Of a stretch of 44,724 nucleotides of DNA, positions 8,189-18,308 are shown piece after piece; position 1 is the stretch's first letter, and each line of letters starts with the position of its first letter. The DNA comes from Bryobacteraceae bacterium (GTDB lineage Bacteria; Acidobacteriota; Terriglobia; Bryobacterales; Bryobacteraceae). The notes beneath the pieces are model-generated. The model saw only the letters and a program-made list of their open reading frames with translations. It did not search any database and was not told where the DNA came from. Made by a program: the position numbers and the translations under genes. The stretch lies in the NCBI GenBank assembly GCA_023511855.1, contig JAIMAR010000005.1, forward strand, positions 1-44,724, given 5' to 3'.

Positions 8189-9229
8189 ATGGTGGAACCC
8201 AGCCCGCTGACGGGACGAAAAGCCGAACTGCTGCACTCGATCGTCCGCGAGTACATCGAGACGGGTCAGCCGGTCGCCTCGCGCACCATCGCCCGGCGCC
8301 GGCGCGGCAAGCACGCGCTTAGTGCGGCCACCATCCGCAACGTCATGGCGGATTTGTCCGAGGAAGGTTTTCTTTCGCAACCCCACACCTCGGCGGGCCG
8401 GATCCCCACCGAGAAAGCCTTTCAGGTCTTCGTCCGGGATCTGTGCGTGCGGCTGCGGCCTTCGGATTTGGAGCGGGTCGGCGCGCAGTTTAGCGGCGTC
8501 GAAACCCTGGAAGACGGCATCGAGCGTTCCTCGCGAGTCCTCAGGGACCTGACTCACAACGTCGGCATCGCCGCCGCCATTCCGGCCAGCAGCCAGACGC
8601 TCGATCAGATCGAGCTGGTGCCGCTGCCGGACCGGCGAGTGCTGGTCGTGGTGGTCACCAGGGACCGGATGGTGCGGGACAAGGTCGTGGTGCTGGATGA
8701 GGCCTTGACGCCCGAAGAGTTGGTCTCGATCCGCAACTACATCAACGTGAATTTCGGCGGCTGGGTGTTAAACGAGGCCCGGCAGGAGCTGGCCCGCCGC
8801 CTCGAGGCCGAAGCCGCCTACTACGACTCCTTGCTGAGACGCCTGCGGGCGCTGTACTCGCGCGGACTGCTGGACGTAGAGTTCGATCCGGAGATCCACA
8901 TGGAGGGTGCCTCTTACCTGATGGCTCTGGATCTGAGGCTGACGCGGGAGAAACTGCGCGAGCTGCTCCGCGCTCTGGAGGAAAAGAAACGCATTCTTCA
9001 GCTTCTGGACCGCTTCCTGGAGCAACCCGCCGGCGAGGTCCACGTGCAGGTGGGCCTGGGCGAGATGCACAGCGCCATGCGCGATCTTTCTTTGATCGGC
9101 ATCAAAATTGTCCCCCCCGGCGGAATGGCGGTCAAGTTGGCCGTGCTGGGGCCGATGCGCATGCATTACGAGCGGGTCATGGCGGCGGTGCTGGGCGTCG
9201 GCCGCACGCTCGAACAGTTGCCTGCGTGA
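8189..9229 (+). CDS. hrcA: Heat-inducible transcription repressor HrcA
   Basis: 346 aa from the ATG; an in-frame TTG at 8174 with a GAGGGG ribosome site would add five residues and is a real alternative. HrcA represses chaperone genes by binding CIRCE, and needs GroEL to stay folded. The N-terminal winged helix (about residues 5-75) shows the family's REYIETGQPVASRTIA and LSAATIRNVMADL segments and TSAGRIPTEKAFQVFV. The central GAF-like domain and the C-terminal LSLIGIKIVPPGG region are complete. It is first in the gene order hrcA-grpE-dnaJ. Confidence 0.95.
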   Translation: MVEPSPLTGRKAELLHSIVREYIETGQPVASRTIARRRRGKHALSAATIRNVMADLSEEGFLSQPHTSAGRIPTEKAFQVFVRDLCVRLRPSDLERVGAQFSGVETLEDGIERSSRVLRDLTHNVGIAAAIPASSQTLDQIELVPLPDRRVLVVVVTRDRMVRDKVVVLDEALTPEELVSIRNYINVNFGGWVLNEARQELARRLEAEAAYYDSLLRRLRALYSRGLLDVEFDPEIHMEGASYLMALDLRLTREKLRELLRALEEKKRILQLLDRFLEQPAGEVHVQVGLGEMHSAMRDLSLIGIKIVPPGGMAVKLAVLGPMRMHYERVMAAVLGVGRTLEQLPA

Positions 9230-9272
9230 AACCGCGAGCGGCTCGCCGGTGGGCGGCCCAGCGGCTCACTTT

Positions 9273-9281
9273 TGCTAACCT
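9273..9281 (+). promoter_or_regulatory. Possible internal extended -10 before grpE
   Basis: TGCTAACCT lies in the 64-nt hrcA-grpE gap, 12 nt before the grpE ATG. It repeats the TGCTAnnnT pattern seen elsewhere in the window and could allow grpE-dnaJ transcription apart from hrcA. Confidence 0.35.
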
Positions 9282-9293
9282 GAGATTATCCGC

Positions 9294-10981
<1,688 letters not shown>

Positions 10982-11078
10982 GCGTGGAATCTTTCCGGCC
11001 CGGCGTGTGGGCGGAGGGGCAAAGACGGGAGGGGCGGGGATCTGCAACAGCAGGCATGCGCGTGGGCGGGCCCGATTA

Positions 11079-11087
11079 TGCTAACAT
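11079..11087 (+). promoter_or_regulatory. Extended -10 upstream of the EF-G-like gene
   Basis: TGCTAACAT in the 173-nt gap after dnaJ gives a predicted leader of about 60 nt. That leader carries an inverted repeat AGCGGT-N9-ACCGCT (11097-11117), and GGAG at 11143-11146 is the ribosome site of the GTG start at 11155. Confidence 0.4.
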
Positions 11088-11154
11088 CCTGATTTCAGCG
11101 GTTCTTTCCGGACCGCTAGGGGCCTGCCCAAGCCTCCAAGACGGAGTCATTTCA

Positions 11155-13251
11155 GTGAAGATCTACGAAGGTAAAGACATACGCAATGTTGGCCTGACCG
11201 GACACGGCAACTCAGGCAAGACCTCCCTCACGGCCGGGATCCTGTACTTGACGGGAGTCACCAACCGGCTCACCCGGGTGGATGAGGGCAATACCGTCAC
11301 CGATTACGACGAAGAGGAGATTCAGCGCAAGATCACCATCTCCACCTCGCTGGTCCACGTCGAGTGGAACAAGACCAAGCTGAATCTGCTCGACACGCCG
11401 GGCTTCAATATCTTCATCAGCGACACCCGCGCGGCGCTGGCGGCGGCCGACTCCTCGCTGGTGCTGGTCGACGGCGTGGCCGGCGTGGAGGTCCAGACGG
11501 AGAAGGTCTGGAGTTTCGCCGTGGAATTCAAGCTGCCGCGCGCGCTGGTCGTCAACAAGCTCGATCGCGAGAACGCCAGCTTCGACCGCGCGCTGGAGAG
11601 CATCCACGAGAACTTCGGCCGCGGCGCAGTGCCGGTCCAGTTGCCCGTGGGCGCGGAGCGCGACTTCCGCGGGGTCGTGGATCTGGTGCGCATGAAGGCC
11701 TACCTCTATGAGCCCGACGGCAACGGCCGTGGCAAAGAGGCCCCCATCCCGGACGATCTGGCCGAAGCGGCGCAGAAAGCCCATGAGGCGCTGGTCGAAA
11801 TGGTCGCCGAGGGCAACGACGCTCTGCTCGAGGAATTCTTCGACAAAGGGACCCTGCCTCCCGACAAGCTGAAGGAAGGACTGCGCGCCGCGGTGGTGGA
11901 GATGCGCTTGTTCCCCGTGCTGTGCGCCTCCGGCCTCCGCAATATCGGAACGGACTTGATCCTGGATTTCATGGCGGACTACTTCCCGGCGCCGACCGAG
12001 CGGGGTCCGGTCACTGGCCACCTCAACGGCGAGGAGGTCCAGCGCAAGGTCTCCGACTCTGAGCCGTTGTCCGTATTCGTCTTCAAGACCGTGGCCGACC
12101 CGTTCGCCGGGCGGGTGTCCTATTTCAAGGTCATATCCGGGATCCTCAAAAACGACGCCAACCTGCTGAACGTCAGCACCGGCGCCACCGAACGGCTTTC
12201 CCATATCGGTTGCCTGATGGGCAAGACCATTCAGCCGGTCACCGAGATCCACGCGGGCGACATCGGCGCCGTCGCCAAACTGAAAGACACGCTGACCGGC
12301 GACACTCTGACCGATAAGAGCTCCCCGATCAGCTACCCGAAGGTGAAACTGCCCGAACCCTCCATCGCCTTCGCCATTGAAGCCAAAACGCGGCAGGACG
12401 AGGACCGCATGGGCGCGGCGCTGCAAAAGATCCTGGAGGAGGACCAGTCCCTCCGTTTCTACCGGGATCCTCAGACCAAGGAATTCCTCCTGGCAGGCAG
12501 CGGGCAGCAGCATGTCGAGGTCATCGTCAGCCGCCTCAAGAACCGCTACGGCGTCGACGTGACCCTGAAGGCGCCCAAGGTCCCCTACCGCGAGACCATC
12601 CGCGGCACCGCCGACGTGCAGGGACGCCACAAGAAGCAGACCGGCGGCCACGGCCAGTTCGGCGACTGCTGGATCCGCATGGAGCCGCTGCCGCGCGGCG
12701 CGAACTTCGAATTTGTCAACGAGATCTTCGGCGGCGCCATTCCTCGGCAATACATACCGGCCGTCGAAAAGGGCATCCTGGAGGCGGCCGCACAGGGCTA
12801 CCTGGCCGGCTACCCGGTCGTCGACTTCAAGGTGACCCTCTACGACGGCTCCTATCACGACGTCGACTCCTCCGAGCTTTCCTTCAAGCTGGCGGCTCGC
12901 AAGGCCTTCAAGGCGGCCATGGCCCAGGCCAAGCCGGCTCTGCTCGAGCCGATCATGAACGTGGAGGTGCACGCCCCGGTCGAGTTCGCCGGCGATCTGA
13001 TGGGCGACTTGAACAGCCGCCGCGGCCGCATCCAGGGCATGGACACGCGCGGCAATACACAGATCATCCGGGCCCAGGTCCCCATGGCCGAGATGCTGAA
13101 CTACCAAAACGACCTCATCTCCATGACTCAGGGCCGGGCCACCTTCACCATGGAATTCGATCACTACGACTTCGTGCCGCAGCAGCAGGCCGAGAAGATC
13201 ATCGCCGCCGCCAAGGCCGCGCGCGAAGGCGTCGAGGAGGAAGAGGAATAG
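11155..13251 (+). CDS. EF-G-like translational GTPase (EF-G paralogue)
   Basis: 698 aa from a GTG with a GGAG ribosome site 8 nt upstream; the frame is open 57 codons further but across the promoter. Domain order follows EF-G: G domain with P-loop GHGNSGKT (16-23), RKITIST switch region, DTPGF (80) and NKLD (134), then domains II-V. Domain IV carries RHKKQTGGHGQFGDCW and domain V ends YDFVPQQQAEKI. The G-domain sequence (KDIRNVGLTGHG) is that of the EF-G-like/EF-G2 branch rather than canonical FusA, which normally sits with rpsL-rpsG-tuf. Known members have roles in translation that remain poorly defined. The C-terminus ends in a run of glutamates. Confidence 0.85.
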   Translation: MKIYEGKDIRNVGLTGHGNSGKTSLTAGILYLTGVTNRLTRVDEGNTVTDYDEEEIQRKITISTSLVHVEWNKTKLNLLDTPGFNIFISDTRAALAAADSSLVLVDGVAGVEVQTEKVWSFAVEFKLPRALVVNKLDRENASFDRALESIHENFGRGAVPVQLPVGAERDFRGVVDLVRMKAYLYEPDGNGRGKEAPIPDDLAEAAQKAHEALVEMVAEGNDALLEEFFDKGTLPPDKLKEGLRAAVVEMRLFPVLCASGLRNIGTDLILDFMADYFPAPTERGPVTGHLNGEEVQRKVSDSEPLSVFVFKTVADPFAGRVSYFKVISGILKNDANLLNVSTGATERLSHIGCLMGKTIQPVTEIHAGDIGAVAKLKDTLTGDTLTDKSSPISYPKVKLPEPSIAFAIEAKTRQDEDRMGAALQKILEEDQSLRFYRDPQTKEFLLAGSGQQHVEVIVSRLKNRYGVDVTLKAPKVPYRETIRGTADVQGRHKKQTGGHGQFGDCWIRMEPLPRGANFEFVNEIFGGAIPRQYIPAVEKGILEAAAQGYLAGYPVVDFKVTLYDGSYHDVDSSELSFKLAARKAFKAAMAQAKPALLEPIMNVEVHAPVEFAGDLMGDLNSRRGRIQGMDTRGNTQIIRAQVPMAEMLNYQNDLISMTQGRATFTMEFDHYDFVPQQQAEKIIAAAKAAREGVEEEEE

Positions 13252-14007
13252 ATGCGCCGGCTCTTTATCGGCCTGCTCGCCTTGGCGAGCTCTGGCGGCC
13301 TGCTCCAGGCCCAGCGCGCGGTCGAGTTCGAGGGCCGTTACTGGATGCCCGCGGCCCACTCCCGGGTAAGCATTAAGGGGGCGGGGACCGATATCCGCTT
13401 CAAAGAAGACCTCGGCCTTCAAGACGCCAACTTCCCCGAAGGACGCTTCAGCTATTACGGCAGAGGCGGCAGCCACCTCCACTTCTCCTACACGCCCATC
13501 GATTACGCGGGCGAGGCCACCATCAACCGCACGTTGGTCCTCGGCGGTCGGCAGTACACGGCGGGCGCACGGGTCCTCTCGGAGTTTGAACTCCAGCATC
13601 TGCAACTCGGCTGGGCCTGGCAGTTCATTAACGTCCGCGACGGGGCCTTCAAGCTAGGACCTGTGCTGGCCGGACAGGGGTTCCTGTTCCGCGGGCGGCT
13701 GCGCGCGCCGGATTTGCAACCCGCCGTGGACCAGCAGGAAGAGCTCATGGGCGGTCTGCCTACCGTGGGGCTGGCCATGGACATCAACCCGCACCGGCGG
13801 GTCAACCTCTTTGCGGACGTCTCCGGCATCAAACTGGGCAAGTACGGCTACTTCGTCACCAGCGACGCGGGCGTGAAGATCATGCCCGCCCGGGTCGGTT
13901 TCTTCACCGTCGGCTACCGAAATTTCAACCTGGACCTGAAAAACGAGCCGGATTTTGCGCGGGTCATCCTGCGGGGAGTATTTGTCGGCGGCGGGGCCCG
14001 CTTCTAG
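13252..14007 (+). CDS. Putative outer-membrane beta-barrel protein
   Basis: 251 aa; the ATG follows the EF-G-like stop directly (TAGATG), so it is probably translated from the same message. Signal peptide at residues 1-20 (cleavage near LQAQ). The rest consists of alternating amphipathic strands rich in Tyr, Phe and Gly, and the chain ends in Phe, as many outer-membrane barrels do. About eight to ten strands can be imagined, which fits a small barrel. No enzymatic motif is seen. Its linkage to a translation GTPase is unexplained and may be only positional. Confidence 0.6.
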   Translation: MRRLFIGLLALASSGGLLQAQRAVEFEGRYWMPAAHSRVSIKGAGTDIRFKEDLGLQDANFPEGRFSYYGRGGSHLHFSYTPIDYAGEATINRTLVLGGRQYTAGARVLSEFELQHLQLGWAWQFINVRDGAFKLGPVLAGQGFLFRGRLRAPDLQPAVDQQEELMGGLPTVGLAMDINPHRRVNLFADVSGIKLGKYGYFVTSDAGVKIMPARVGFFTVGYRNFNLDLKNEPDFARVILRGVFVGGGARF

Positions 14008-14150
14008 TCGGCGCCGCCGGCGCCGGTGGGTGAACGTGCCAGGCCTGTCGGCGATGCCGCGGACGAGCTATAGGCCCCAGCGCCGCGCGAAGATCCTCAC
14101 CGGCGACGAAGGCGGCGGCGGCTCCACGCTAGAATGAAGGAACACTTCTC

Positions 14151-15170
14151 ATGCGCGCCTGGAACCGGGCCAAGCTGCTGTGGGGGTACTTCAGGGGCAA
14201 CAGCATCCTGAGCGGCCTGCCCGTCGAGCATATCGTCGAAACCACCGCCAAGTGCAACCTCTATTGTCCGATGTGCCCGCGCGAAACGATCAAGCAGCCC
14301 AAAGAGGACATGCCCGCCGAAATCTTCGACCGGCTCGTTCAGGAAACCGGCCGCTCGGCGGAACACATGATGCTGATCGGGCTGGGCGAACCGTTCCTGG
14401 ATCCGCTGATCTTCGACCGCATCGAATACTGCGCCCGCCATAACATCTCGACCCTGCTTTCCACCAACGGCACCCTGCTGGACGAGAAGGCCTCCGCTCG
14501 CTTGCTCAGCACCCCCATCCGGCACGTCACGCTGAGCTTCGACGGGGCCACCAAGGAAACCTTCGAGTTCTACCGCAAGGGCGCGCGATTCGAGGCCGTA
14601 CGGGACAACTTCGTCCGCTTTGCCCGGATGAAGCACGAGCGGCGCGCCAAAGTACAGGTCGTCGTCCAGATGGTCCGCATGAACGGAAACGCCGCGGAGG
14701 TGGATGAATTCATCCGGTTTTGGAGCGCCGTGCCCGGCGTGGATCAGGTGCGCATCAAGGAGGACGAAACGAACCTCCTGCGTCCGGACGCGCGCCACAA
14801 CCCCTCCGACTGGCGGCATCCCTGCCACTACCTCTGGCGCGGGCCGCTCTACGTCAAGCACAACGGCGACGTCTACCCCTGCTGCCAGAGCTACATGCTC
14901 GGCGGCAAACCCGTAGGCCGCATCGGCGAGCAGCCCCTGGTCCGGATCTGGAATTCGGATGAAATGCGACGCATGCGGCGCTTGCACGTGGAGGGACGCG
15001 CCGGCGAAATCGACGTCTGTTCCCGCTGCTGCACGGTGATTCCGCACCCGCTGCTGGTGGTCGGCAGCCTCCTGTTTCACGGAAGCACTGTCTGCCGCTT
15101 TCTTCCCGCCGTGGAGCGGCTGGCGTATTTCTCGCGCTGGGCTTCGCGCCTGCTGCGGCCCGCGCGTTGA
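14151..15170 (+). CDS. Radical SAM/SPASM-domain protein, function unknown
   Basis: 339 aa. The radical SAM cluster motif is C35-x3-C39-x2-C42 (CNLYCPMC), followed by the GLGEPFLDP glycine motif and a TIM-barrel core (LSTNGTLL, LSFDGATKETFEFYRKG). The C-terminal half (about 222-305) has the cysteine-rich SPASM pattern HPCHYLW, DVYPCCQSY and CSRCC, which would bind one or two extra 4Fe-4S clusters. Such enzymes modify peptides or other substrates. No precursor-peptide gene is visible next door, so the substrate is unknown. TAGAAT at 14130-14135 lies 15 nt before the ATG and is the likely -10. Confidence 0.8.
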   Translation: MRAWNRAKLLWGYFRGNSILSGLPVEHIVETTAKCNLYCPMCPRETIKQPKEDMPAEIFDRLVQETGRSAEHMMLIGLGEPFLDPLIFDRIEYCARHNISTLLSTNGTLLDEKASARLLSTPIRHVTLSFDGATKETFEFYRKGARFEAVRDNFVRFARMKHERRAKVQVVVQMVRMNGNAAEVDEFIRFWSAVPGVDQVRIKEDETNLLRPDARHNPSDWRHPCHYLWRGPLYVKHNGDVYPCCQSYMLGGKPVGRIGEQPLVRIWNSDEMRRMRRLHVEGRAGEIDVCSRCCTVIPHPLLVVGSLLFHGSTVCRFLPAVERLAYFSRWASRLLRPAR

Positions 15171-15253
15171 GCGCGAAACGGGCGCCATATCCAGAAACAC
15201 TTAGGCCTCGTGGGCGCCAAGGACGAACGCCCGTGAATCGGCCCGGGATGCCT

Positions 15254-15574
15254 CTACCCTGCCGGCTCCAGAATGGCCGTCATCGATCCTTTGCAGCGCG
15301 GAATGCGCCAGTCCGGACCATAAGCGTGAATCTGATCCCGCGCGAACTCGGCTTCCGGCAGCTCGCAGGTGATCACAATGGTCCGGCCCGTCAAATCCAC
15401 CTCGCGCGCGTGCGCGAACGCCTCCGCTTCGGAAAACAAGAACAGCTTGCGCAGCATCTCAATGACGTAGTCGTAGGTGTGCTCGTCGTCATCCAGCAGC
15501 ACAACGTGGTAGAGAGGCGTGCGCTCTTCCTGTTCTTGCTTCTCAATGTCCGGGATGACGGTCGGCTGTCCCAT
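15254..15574 (-). CDS. clpS: ATP-dependent Clp protease adaptor ClpS
   Basis: 106 aa. ClpS binds the ClpA/ClpC N-domain and delivers N-degron substrates while limiting degradation of SsrA-tagged proteins. After a charged flexible N-terminus (1-20) the core shows YHVVLLDDDEHTYDYVIEML (22-41), the family's acidic substrate-binding segment, then FLFSEAEAFAHAREVDLTGRTIV (45-67) and the closing CELPEAEFARDQI helix. It is transcribed divergently from ssrA, the tmRNA gene, whose tag it helps regulate in known systems. No clpA is in the window. Confidence 0.92.
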   Translation of the reverse strand: MGQPTVIPDIEKQEQEERTPLYHVVLLDDDEHTYDYVIEMLRKLFLFSEAEAFAHAREVDLTGRTIVITCELPEAEFARDQIHAYGPDWRIPRCKGSMTAILEPAG

Positions 15575-15604
15575 CGATTCATACAGATTAGCCCAAATCG
15601 CCCG

Positions 15605-15632
15605 CTCTTGAGCGACCGGTTTGCCGTAAAAT
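15605..15632 (+). promoter_or_regulatory. Candidate promoter of the tmRNA gene
   Basis: TAAAAT at 15627-15632 with a weak -35, CTCTTG at 15605-15610 (16-nt spacer). This places the start a few bases before the mature 5' end at 15648, so the precursor leader would be very short. Confidence 0.45.
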
Positions 15633-15647
15633 AGAAGGTGGAAAGGA

Positions 15648-16000
15648 GGGGGCGTAACGGATTCGACGGGATTGAACTGAGGTAAAGAGGCGTGCCGGGT
15701 TCCGAGCTCCCGTAAAACGATCGGAAAACCAAAACTGCCAACACGCAGTTTGCTTACGCTGCTTAATTCGTTAAGCGGCCGCCCCGGCAGCTGCTCCCGC
15801 GCGGCTGCCGTCCGGCGTCATCCCGCGGGATAGGGTGAGGGCTTCTGTCCGGAGCCGTAGGCCGAAACCCAATCGGACTAGGCCGTGGAAGTCATTGCTG
15901 GTACCCGACGCCGCGGCTGAACCTTAGGAACCAGCTACGCACGTAGGCTCTTTGCCGCAGACTTTCTCGGACGCGGGTTCGACTCCCGCCGCCTCCACCA
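15648..16000 (+). ncRNA. ssrA: Transfer-messenger RNA (tmRNA)
   Basis: 353 nt. The 5' end GGGGGCG pairs with the 3' CGCCTCC (one G-T wobble), followed by discriminator A and an encoded CCA, giving a tRNA-like acceptor stem. The start contains the conserved GTAACGGATTCGAC segment, and the T-arm CGGGTTCGACTCCCG lies near 15974-15989. The tag frame reads GCC AAC ACG CAG TTT GCT TAC GCT GCT TAA (15737-15766), giving ANTQFAYAA after the charged alanine and ending in the AA degradation signal. GC-rich inverted repeats after the tag would form the pseudoknots. It rescues ribosomes stalled on broken messages and marks the product for Clp proteolysis. The RNA is one-piece and not permuted. Confidence 0.97.
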
Positions 16001-16078
16001 ATTCCCCAGAACTCCCTCCGGCTCATCCAACGGACCGCTGAATCTTCCAGGCGTGTTAGACTCAGCCAAAGAGACCCT

Positions 16079-16933
16079 ATGAAAATCCGTTTTCTGCTCC
16101 TGGCGACTCTGGCCGCGGCGCTGGTTGCCCAACAGCCCGCGCAGCCCCCCAAACCCAAAGCCCCTGGCGAGCCACCTCCCGAAGCCGGCGACGACGTCCG
16201 CGGCTACAACGACACCCCCCGCATCCCTGGACAGAAGTGGCGCGTTCATGACATGGAGCGGCCCCGGCCTCCCAAAGTCGCTCCGGGCGTCTCCCCCTTT
16301 AGCACTCCTCCCTCGGACGCCATCGTACTGTTCGACGGCAAGGATCTGTCGCAGTGGCAGTCCATCGGCCGCGGAGGCGTGGCGCAGGAGCCCCGCTGGA
16401 AAGTCGAAAACGGCTACGTCGAAATCGTGCCGCGCACCGGGCGCCTGGTCACCAAAGAGCGCTTCGGGGATTGCCAGCTTCACGTCGAATGGATGATCCC
16501 CAAAGAGACCCGCGGGACAGGACAAAGCCCCGGCAACAGCGGCATCGAGTTGATGACCCGCTACGAGATTCAGGTCCTGGAGTCCTACGAGAACCTGACC
16601 TACGCCGACGGCATGGCCGGCGCCATCTACGGTGTCTGGCCGCCCATGGTCAATCCGGCCCGCCCCCCGGGCGAATGGAACGTCTACGACATCTTCTTCG
16701 AGGCGCCTCGATTCGAGGATGGCAAGCTGGTCAAGCCGGCCTACGTGACCCTGCTTTGGAATGGCGTGCTGGTCCATCACCACCGGGCCTACGTCGGCCG
16801 CACCGTGTGGCGGCAGGTGGGAACCTATGCCCCGCACGCGCCCGAGGAGCCGCTGAGCTTGCAGGATCATAACCAGGCCGTCCGCTTCCGCAACATCTGG
16901 ATCCGGCGGATCCACCAGGACGAGGGACGCTAG
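16079..16933 (+). CDS. Secreted DUF1080 (3-keto-disaccharide hydrolase-like) protein
   Basis: 284 aa. Signal peptide at residues 1-18 (MKIRFLLLATLAAALVAQ), then a proline-rich spacer (20-80) and the DUF1080 beta-sandwich (about 82-280). Signature stretches are VLFDGKDLSQWQ, GNSGIELMTRYEIQVLES and WNVYDIFFEAPRF, and the domain closes with VRFRNIWIR. Characterised members are concanavalin-like hydrolases acting on keto-sugars. Such proteins are highly expanded in Acidobacteriota and Planctomycetota. The substrate here is unknown. It stands alone just after the tmRNA gene. Confidence 0.85.
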   Translation: MKIRFLLLATLAAALVAQQPAQPPKPKAPGEPPPEAGDDVRGYNDTPRIPGQKWRVHDMERPRPPKVAPGVSPFSTPPSDAIVLFDGKDLSQWQSIGRGGVAQEPRWKVENGYVEIVPRTGRLVTKERFGDCQLHVEWMIPKETRGTGQSPGNSGIELMTRYEIQVLESYENLTYADGMAGAIYGVWPPMVNPARPPGEWNVYDIFFEAPRFEDGKLVKPAYVTLLWNGVLVHHHRAYVGRTVWRQVGTYAPHAPEEPLSLQDHNQAVRFRNIWIRRIHQDEGR

Positions 16934-16987
16934 CGCCCTAAGCCATCGCCGCGCCGCGGCCCGCGGAACGGCTACGATGGAAGAAGT

Positions 16988-18112
16988 ATGCCCAGGGGCT
17001 TGTGGATCGCCGCCATCCTCGCCGTCTTGTTCCTCATCGTCTACACTTGGCACTACTTCCTATACGCCTCCACGGTGCACTTCTTCGCCATCGGCGGCCG
17101 CACGGGCCGCAGGCTGCTGGCGCTGCTGTTCGTGCTGCTGCCCGCCGGCTTCTTTCTCACCGCATTTCTGGCCCGGCGCGCCGAACTGGGTCCGCTGCGT
17201 CCGCTTACCCTGGCCTCCCATCTCTGGCTCGGCGTGGGCCTCGCGCTGTTGCTCGGCTACGGGCTGGCTTGGCTGGGCTGGGGGCTCAGCCGCTGGCATA
17301 ACCCGCGCCCCGCGCCCGTGGCCTTTGGAATCGCCGCGCTGATCTTCGCCGCCGGTTACTCCGCCTACGGCGTCTGGAATGCCACCCATCCGAGCGTCCG
17401 CTTCGTCACCGTCCCTATGCGCGGCCTGCCGCCCCAATGGGAGAACCGGACCCTGGTCCAGATCTCCGACGTGCACCTGGGCCCCATCCTCGGTAAGGCT
17501 TTCCTGCAACGTGTCGTCGAAACCGTGAACGCCCAGCATCCGGCTGTGGTCTTTATCACGGGGGACTTGTACGACGGCGAGGACCACGACCTCGTGCAGT
17601 TCAACCCCTTACTCGACCGCATCCAGGCCCCTCTTGGGGTCTACTTCGTTACAGGCAATCACGAAACCTTCCTCGGCCCCAACCGCGCATTCGAAACGCT
17701 TCGCAAGACCCAGGTCCGCGCGCTCGACGACGCCATGGTGGTCGTCGACGGCCTACAAATCATTGGCCTGAGCTACCCCGCCGGCGCTTTCAGCCGCCCG
17801 ATGAAGCCGGCCATAGAAGCGATTCCCGGCTTCGACCCGTCCATGCCTTCCATCCTCCTCTACCATGCGCCCGTTCAACTGGAGGAAGTCAAAACGGCCG
17901 GCATCCGCCTCCAATTGTCGGGACATACGCACCGGGGGCAGCTTTTCCCGATCAACGCCATAACCCGCCTGATTTACGGAAAGCACCACATCGGACTTCA
18001 CCAGGAGGATGGATTCGCCGTCTACACCTCCCACGGCACCGGCGTATGGGGGCCGCTCATGCGCACCAGCGGGCGCTCGGAGATCACGGTGCTCCGGCTC
18101 AAGCGGCTTTGA
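16988..18112 (+). CDS. Membrane-anchored metallophosphoesterase (YkuE-like)
   Basis: 374 aa. About four hydrophobic segments occupy residues 5-130, followed by a calcineurin-like phosphoesterase domain with the full dimetal set: D161-x-H163 (SDVHLG), GD193, GNHE 223-226, and GHTH 312-315. Proteins of this arrangement include YkuE-type enzymes, some of which act on lipid-linked or nucleotide pyrophosphates. The substrate is not predictable here. TACGAT (16973-16978) lies 9 nt before the ATG and is the likely -10. Confidence 0.85.
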   Translation: MPRGLWIAAILAVLFLIVYTWHYFLYASTVHFFAIGGRTGRRLLALLFVLLPAGFFLTAFLARRAELGPLRPLTLASHLWLGVGLALLLGYGLAWLGWGLSRWHNPRPAPVAFGIAALIFAAGYSAYGVWNATHPSVRFVTVPMRGLPPQWENRTLVQISDVHLGPILGKAFLQRVVETVNAQHPAVVFITGDLYDGEDHDLVQFNPLLDRIQAPLGVYFVTGNHETFLGPNRAFETLRKTQVRALDDAMVVVDGLQIIGLSYPAGAFSRPMKPAIEAIPGFDPSMPSILLYHAPVQLEEVKTAGIRLQLSGHTHRGQLFPINAITRLIYGKHHIGLHQEDGFAVYTSHGTGVWGPLMRTSGRSEITVLRLKRL

Positions 18113-18208
18113 CGCCACGGCCATCCCCCATTCACACGCTTGACTCTGGCTCCTTTCGTTTCGCTAGTCCGCTGAATCCTCGCAAGTTATCGTCGTTCCC
18201 GAAGCCTT

Positions 18209-18224
18209 CCGCCGAGGCGGTTTT
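18209..18224 (+). terminator. Short hairpin with T-run after the phosphoesterase gene
   Basis: CCGCC and GGCGG arms with a tiny loop (effective 4-bp stem and 4-nt loop), followed by TTTT, within the 196-nt gap before the patatin gene. It is small, so only a tentative rho-independent terminator. Confidence 0.35.
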
Positions 18225-18246
18225 AGCGTGGTTCTCCCACCGGCGC

Positions 18247-18255
18247 TGCTACAAT
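18247..18255 (+). promoter_or_regulatory. Extended -10 promoter of the patatin gene
   Basis: TGCTACAAT fits an extended -10. The predicted leader is about 45 nt, and a GGAGGGGG ribosome site lies upstream of the ATG at 18309. Confidence 0.45.
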
Positions 18256-18308
18256 CCCGGTGGAGCCGCGGGGCGCAACCAGCCCCGTGCGGAGGGGGCA
18301 TAACTTCC

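Noticed and set aside
10984-11154. Longer N-terminus for the EF-G-like protein
   Set aside because: The extension crosses the likely promoter, is Gly/Arg rich, and matches no EF-G. The GTG at 11155 has a good ribosome site and starts at the family's usual point.
11212-13605. Very long open frame on the minus strand opposite the EF-G-like gene
   Set aside because: GC-rich third positions keep the antisense frame open. The plus strand encodes a complete, motif-bearing GTPase, and the antisense product is a low-complexity sequence with no recognisable domain.
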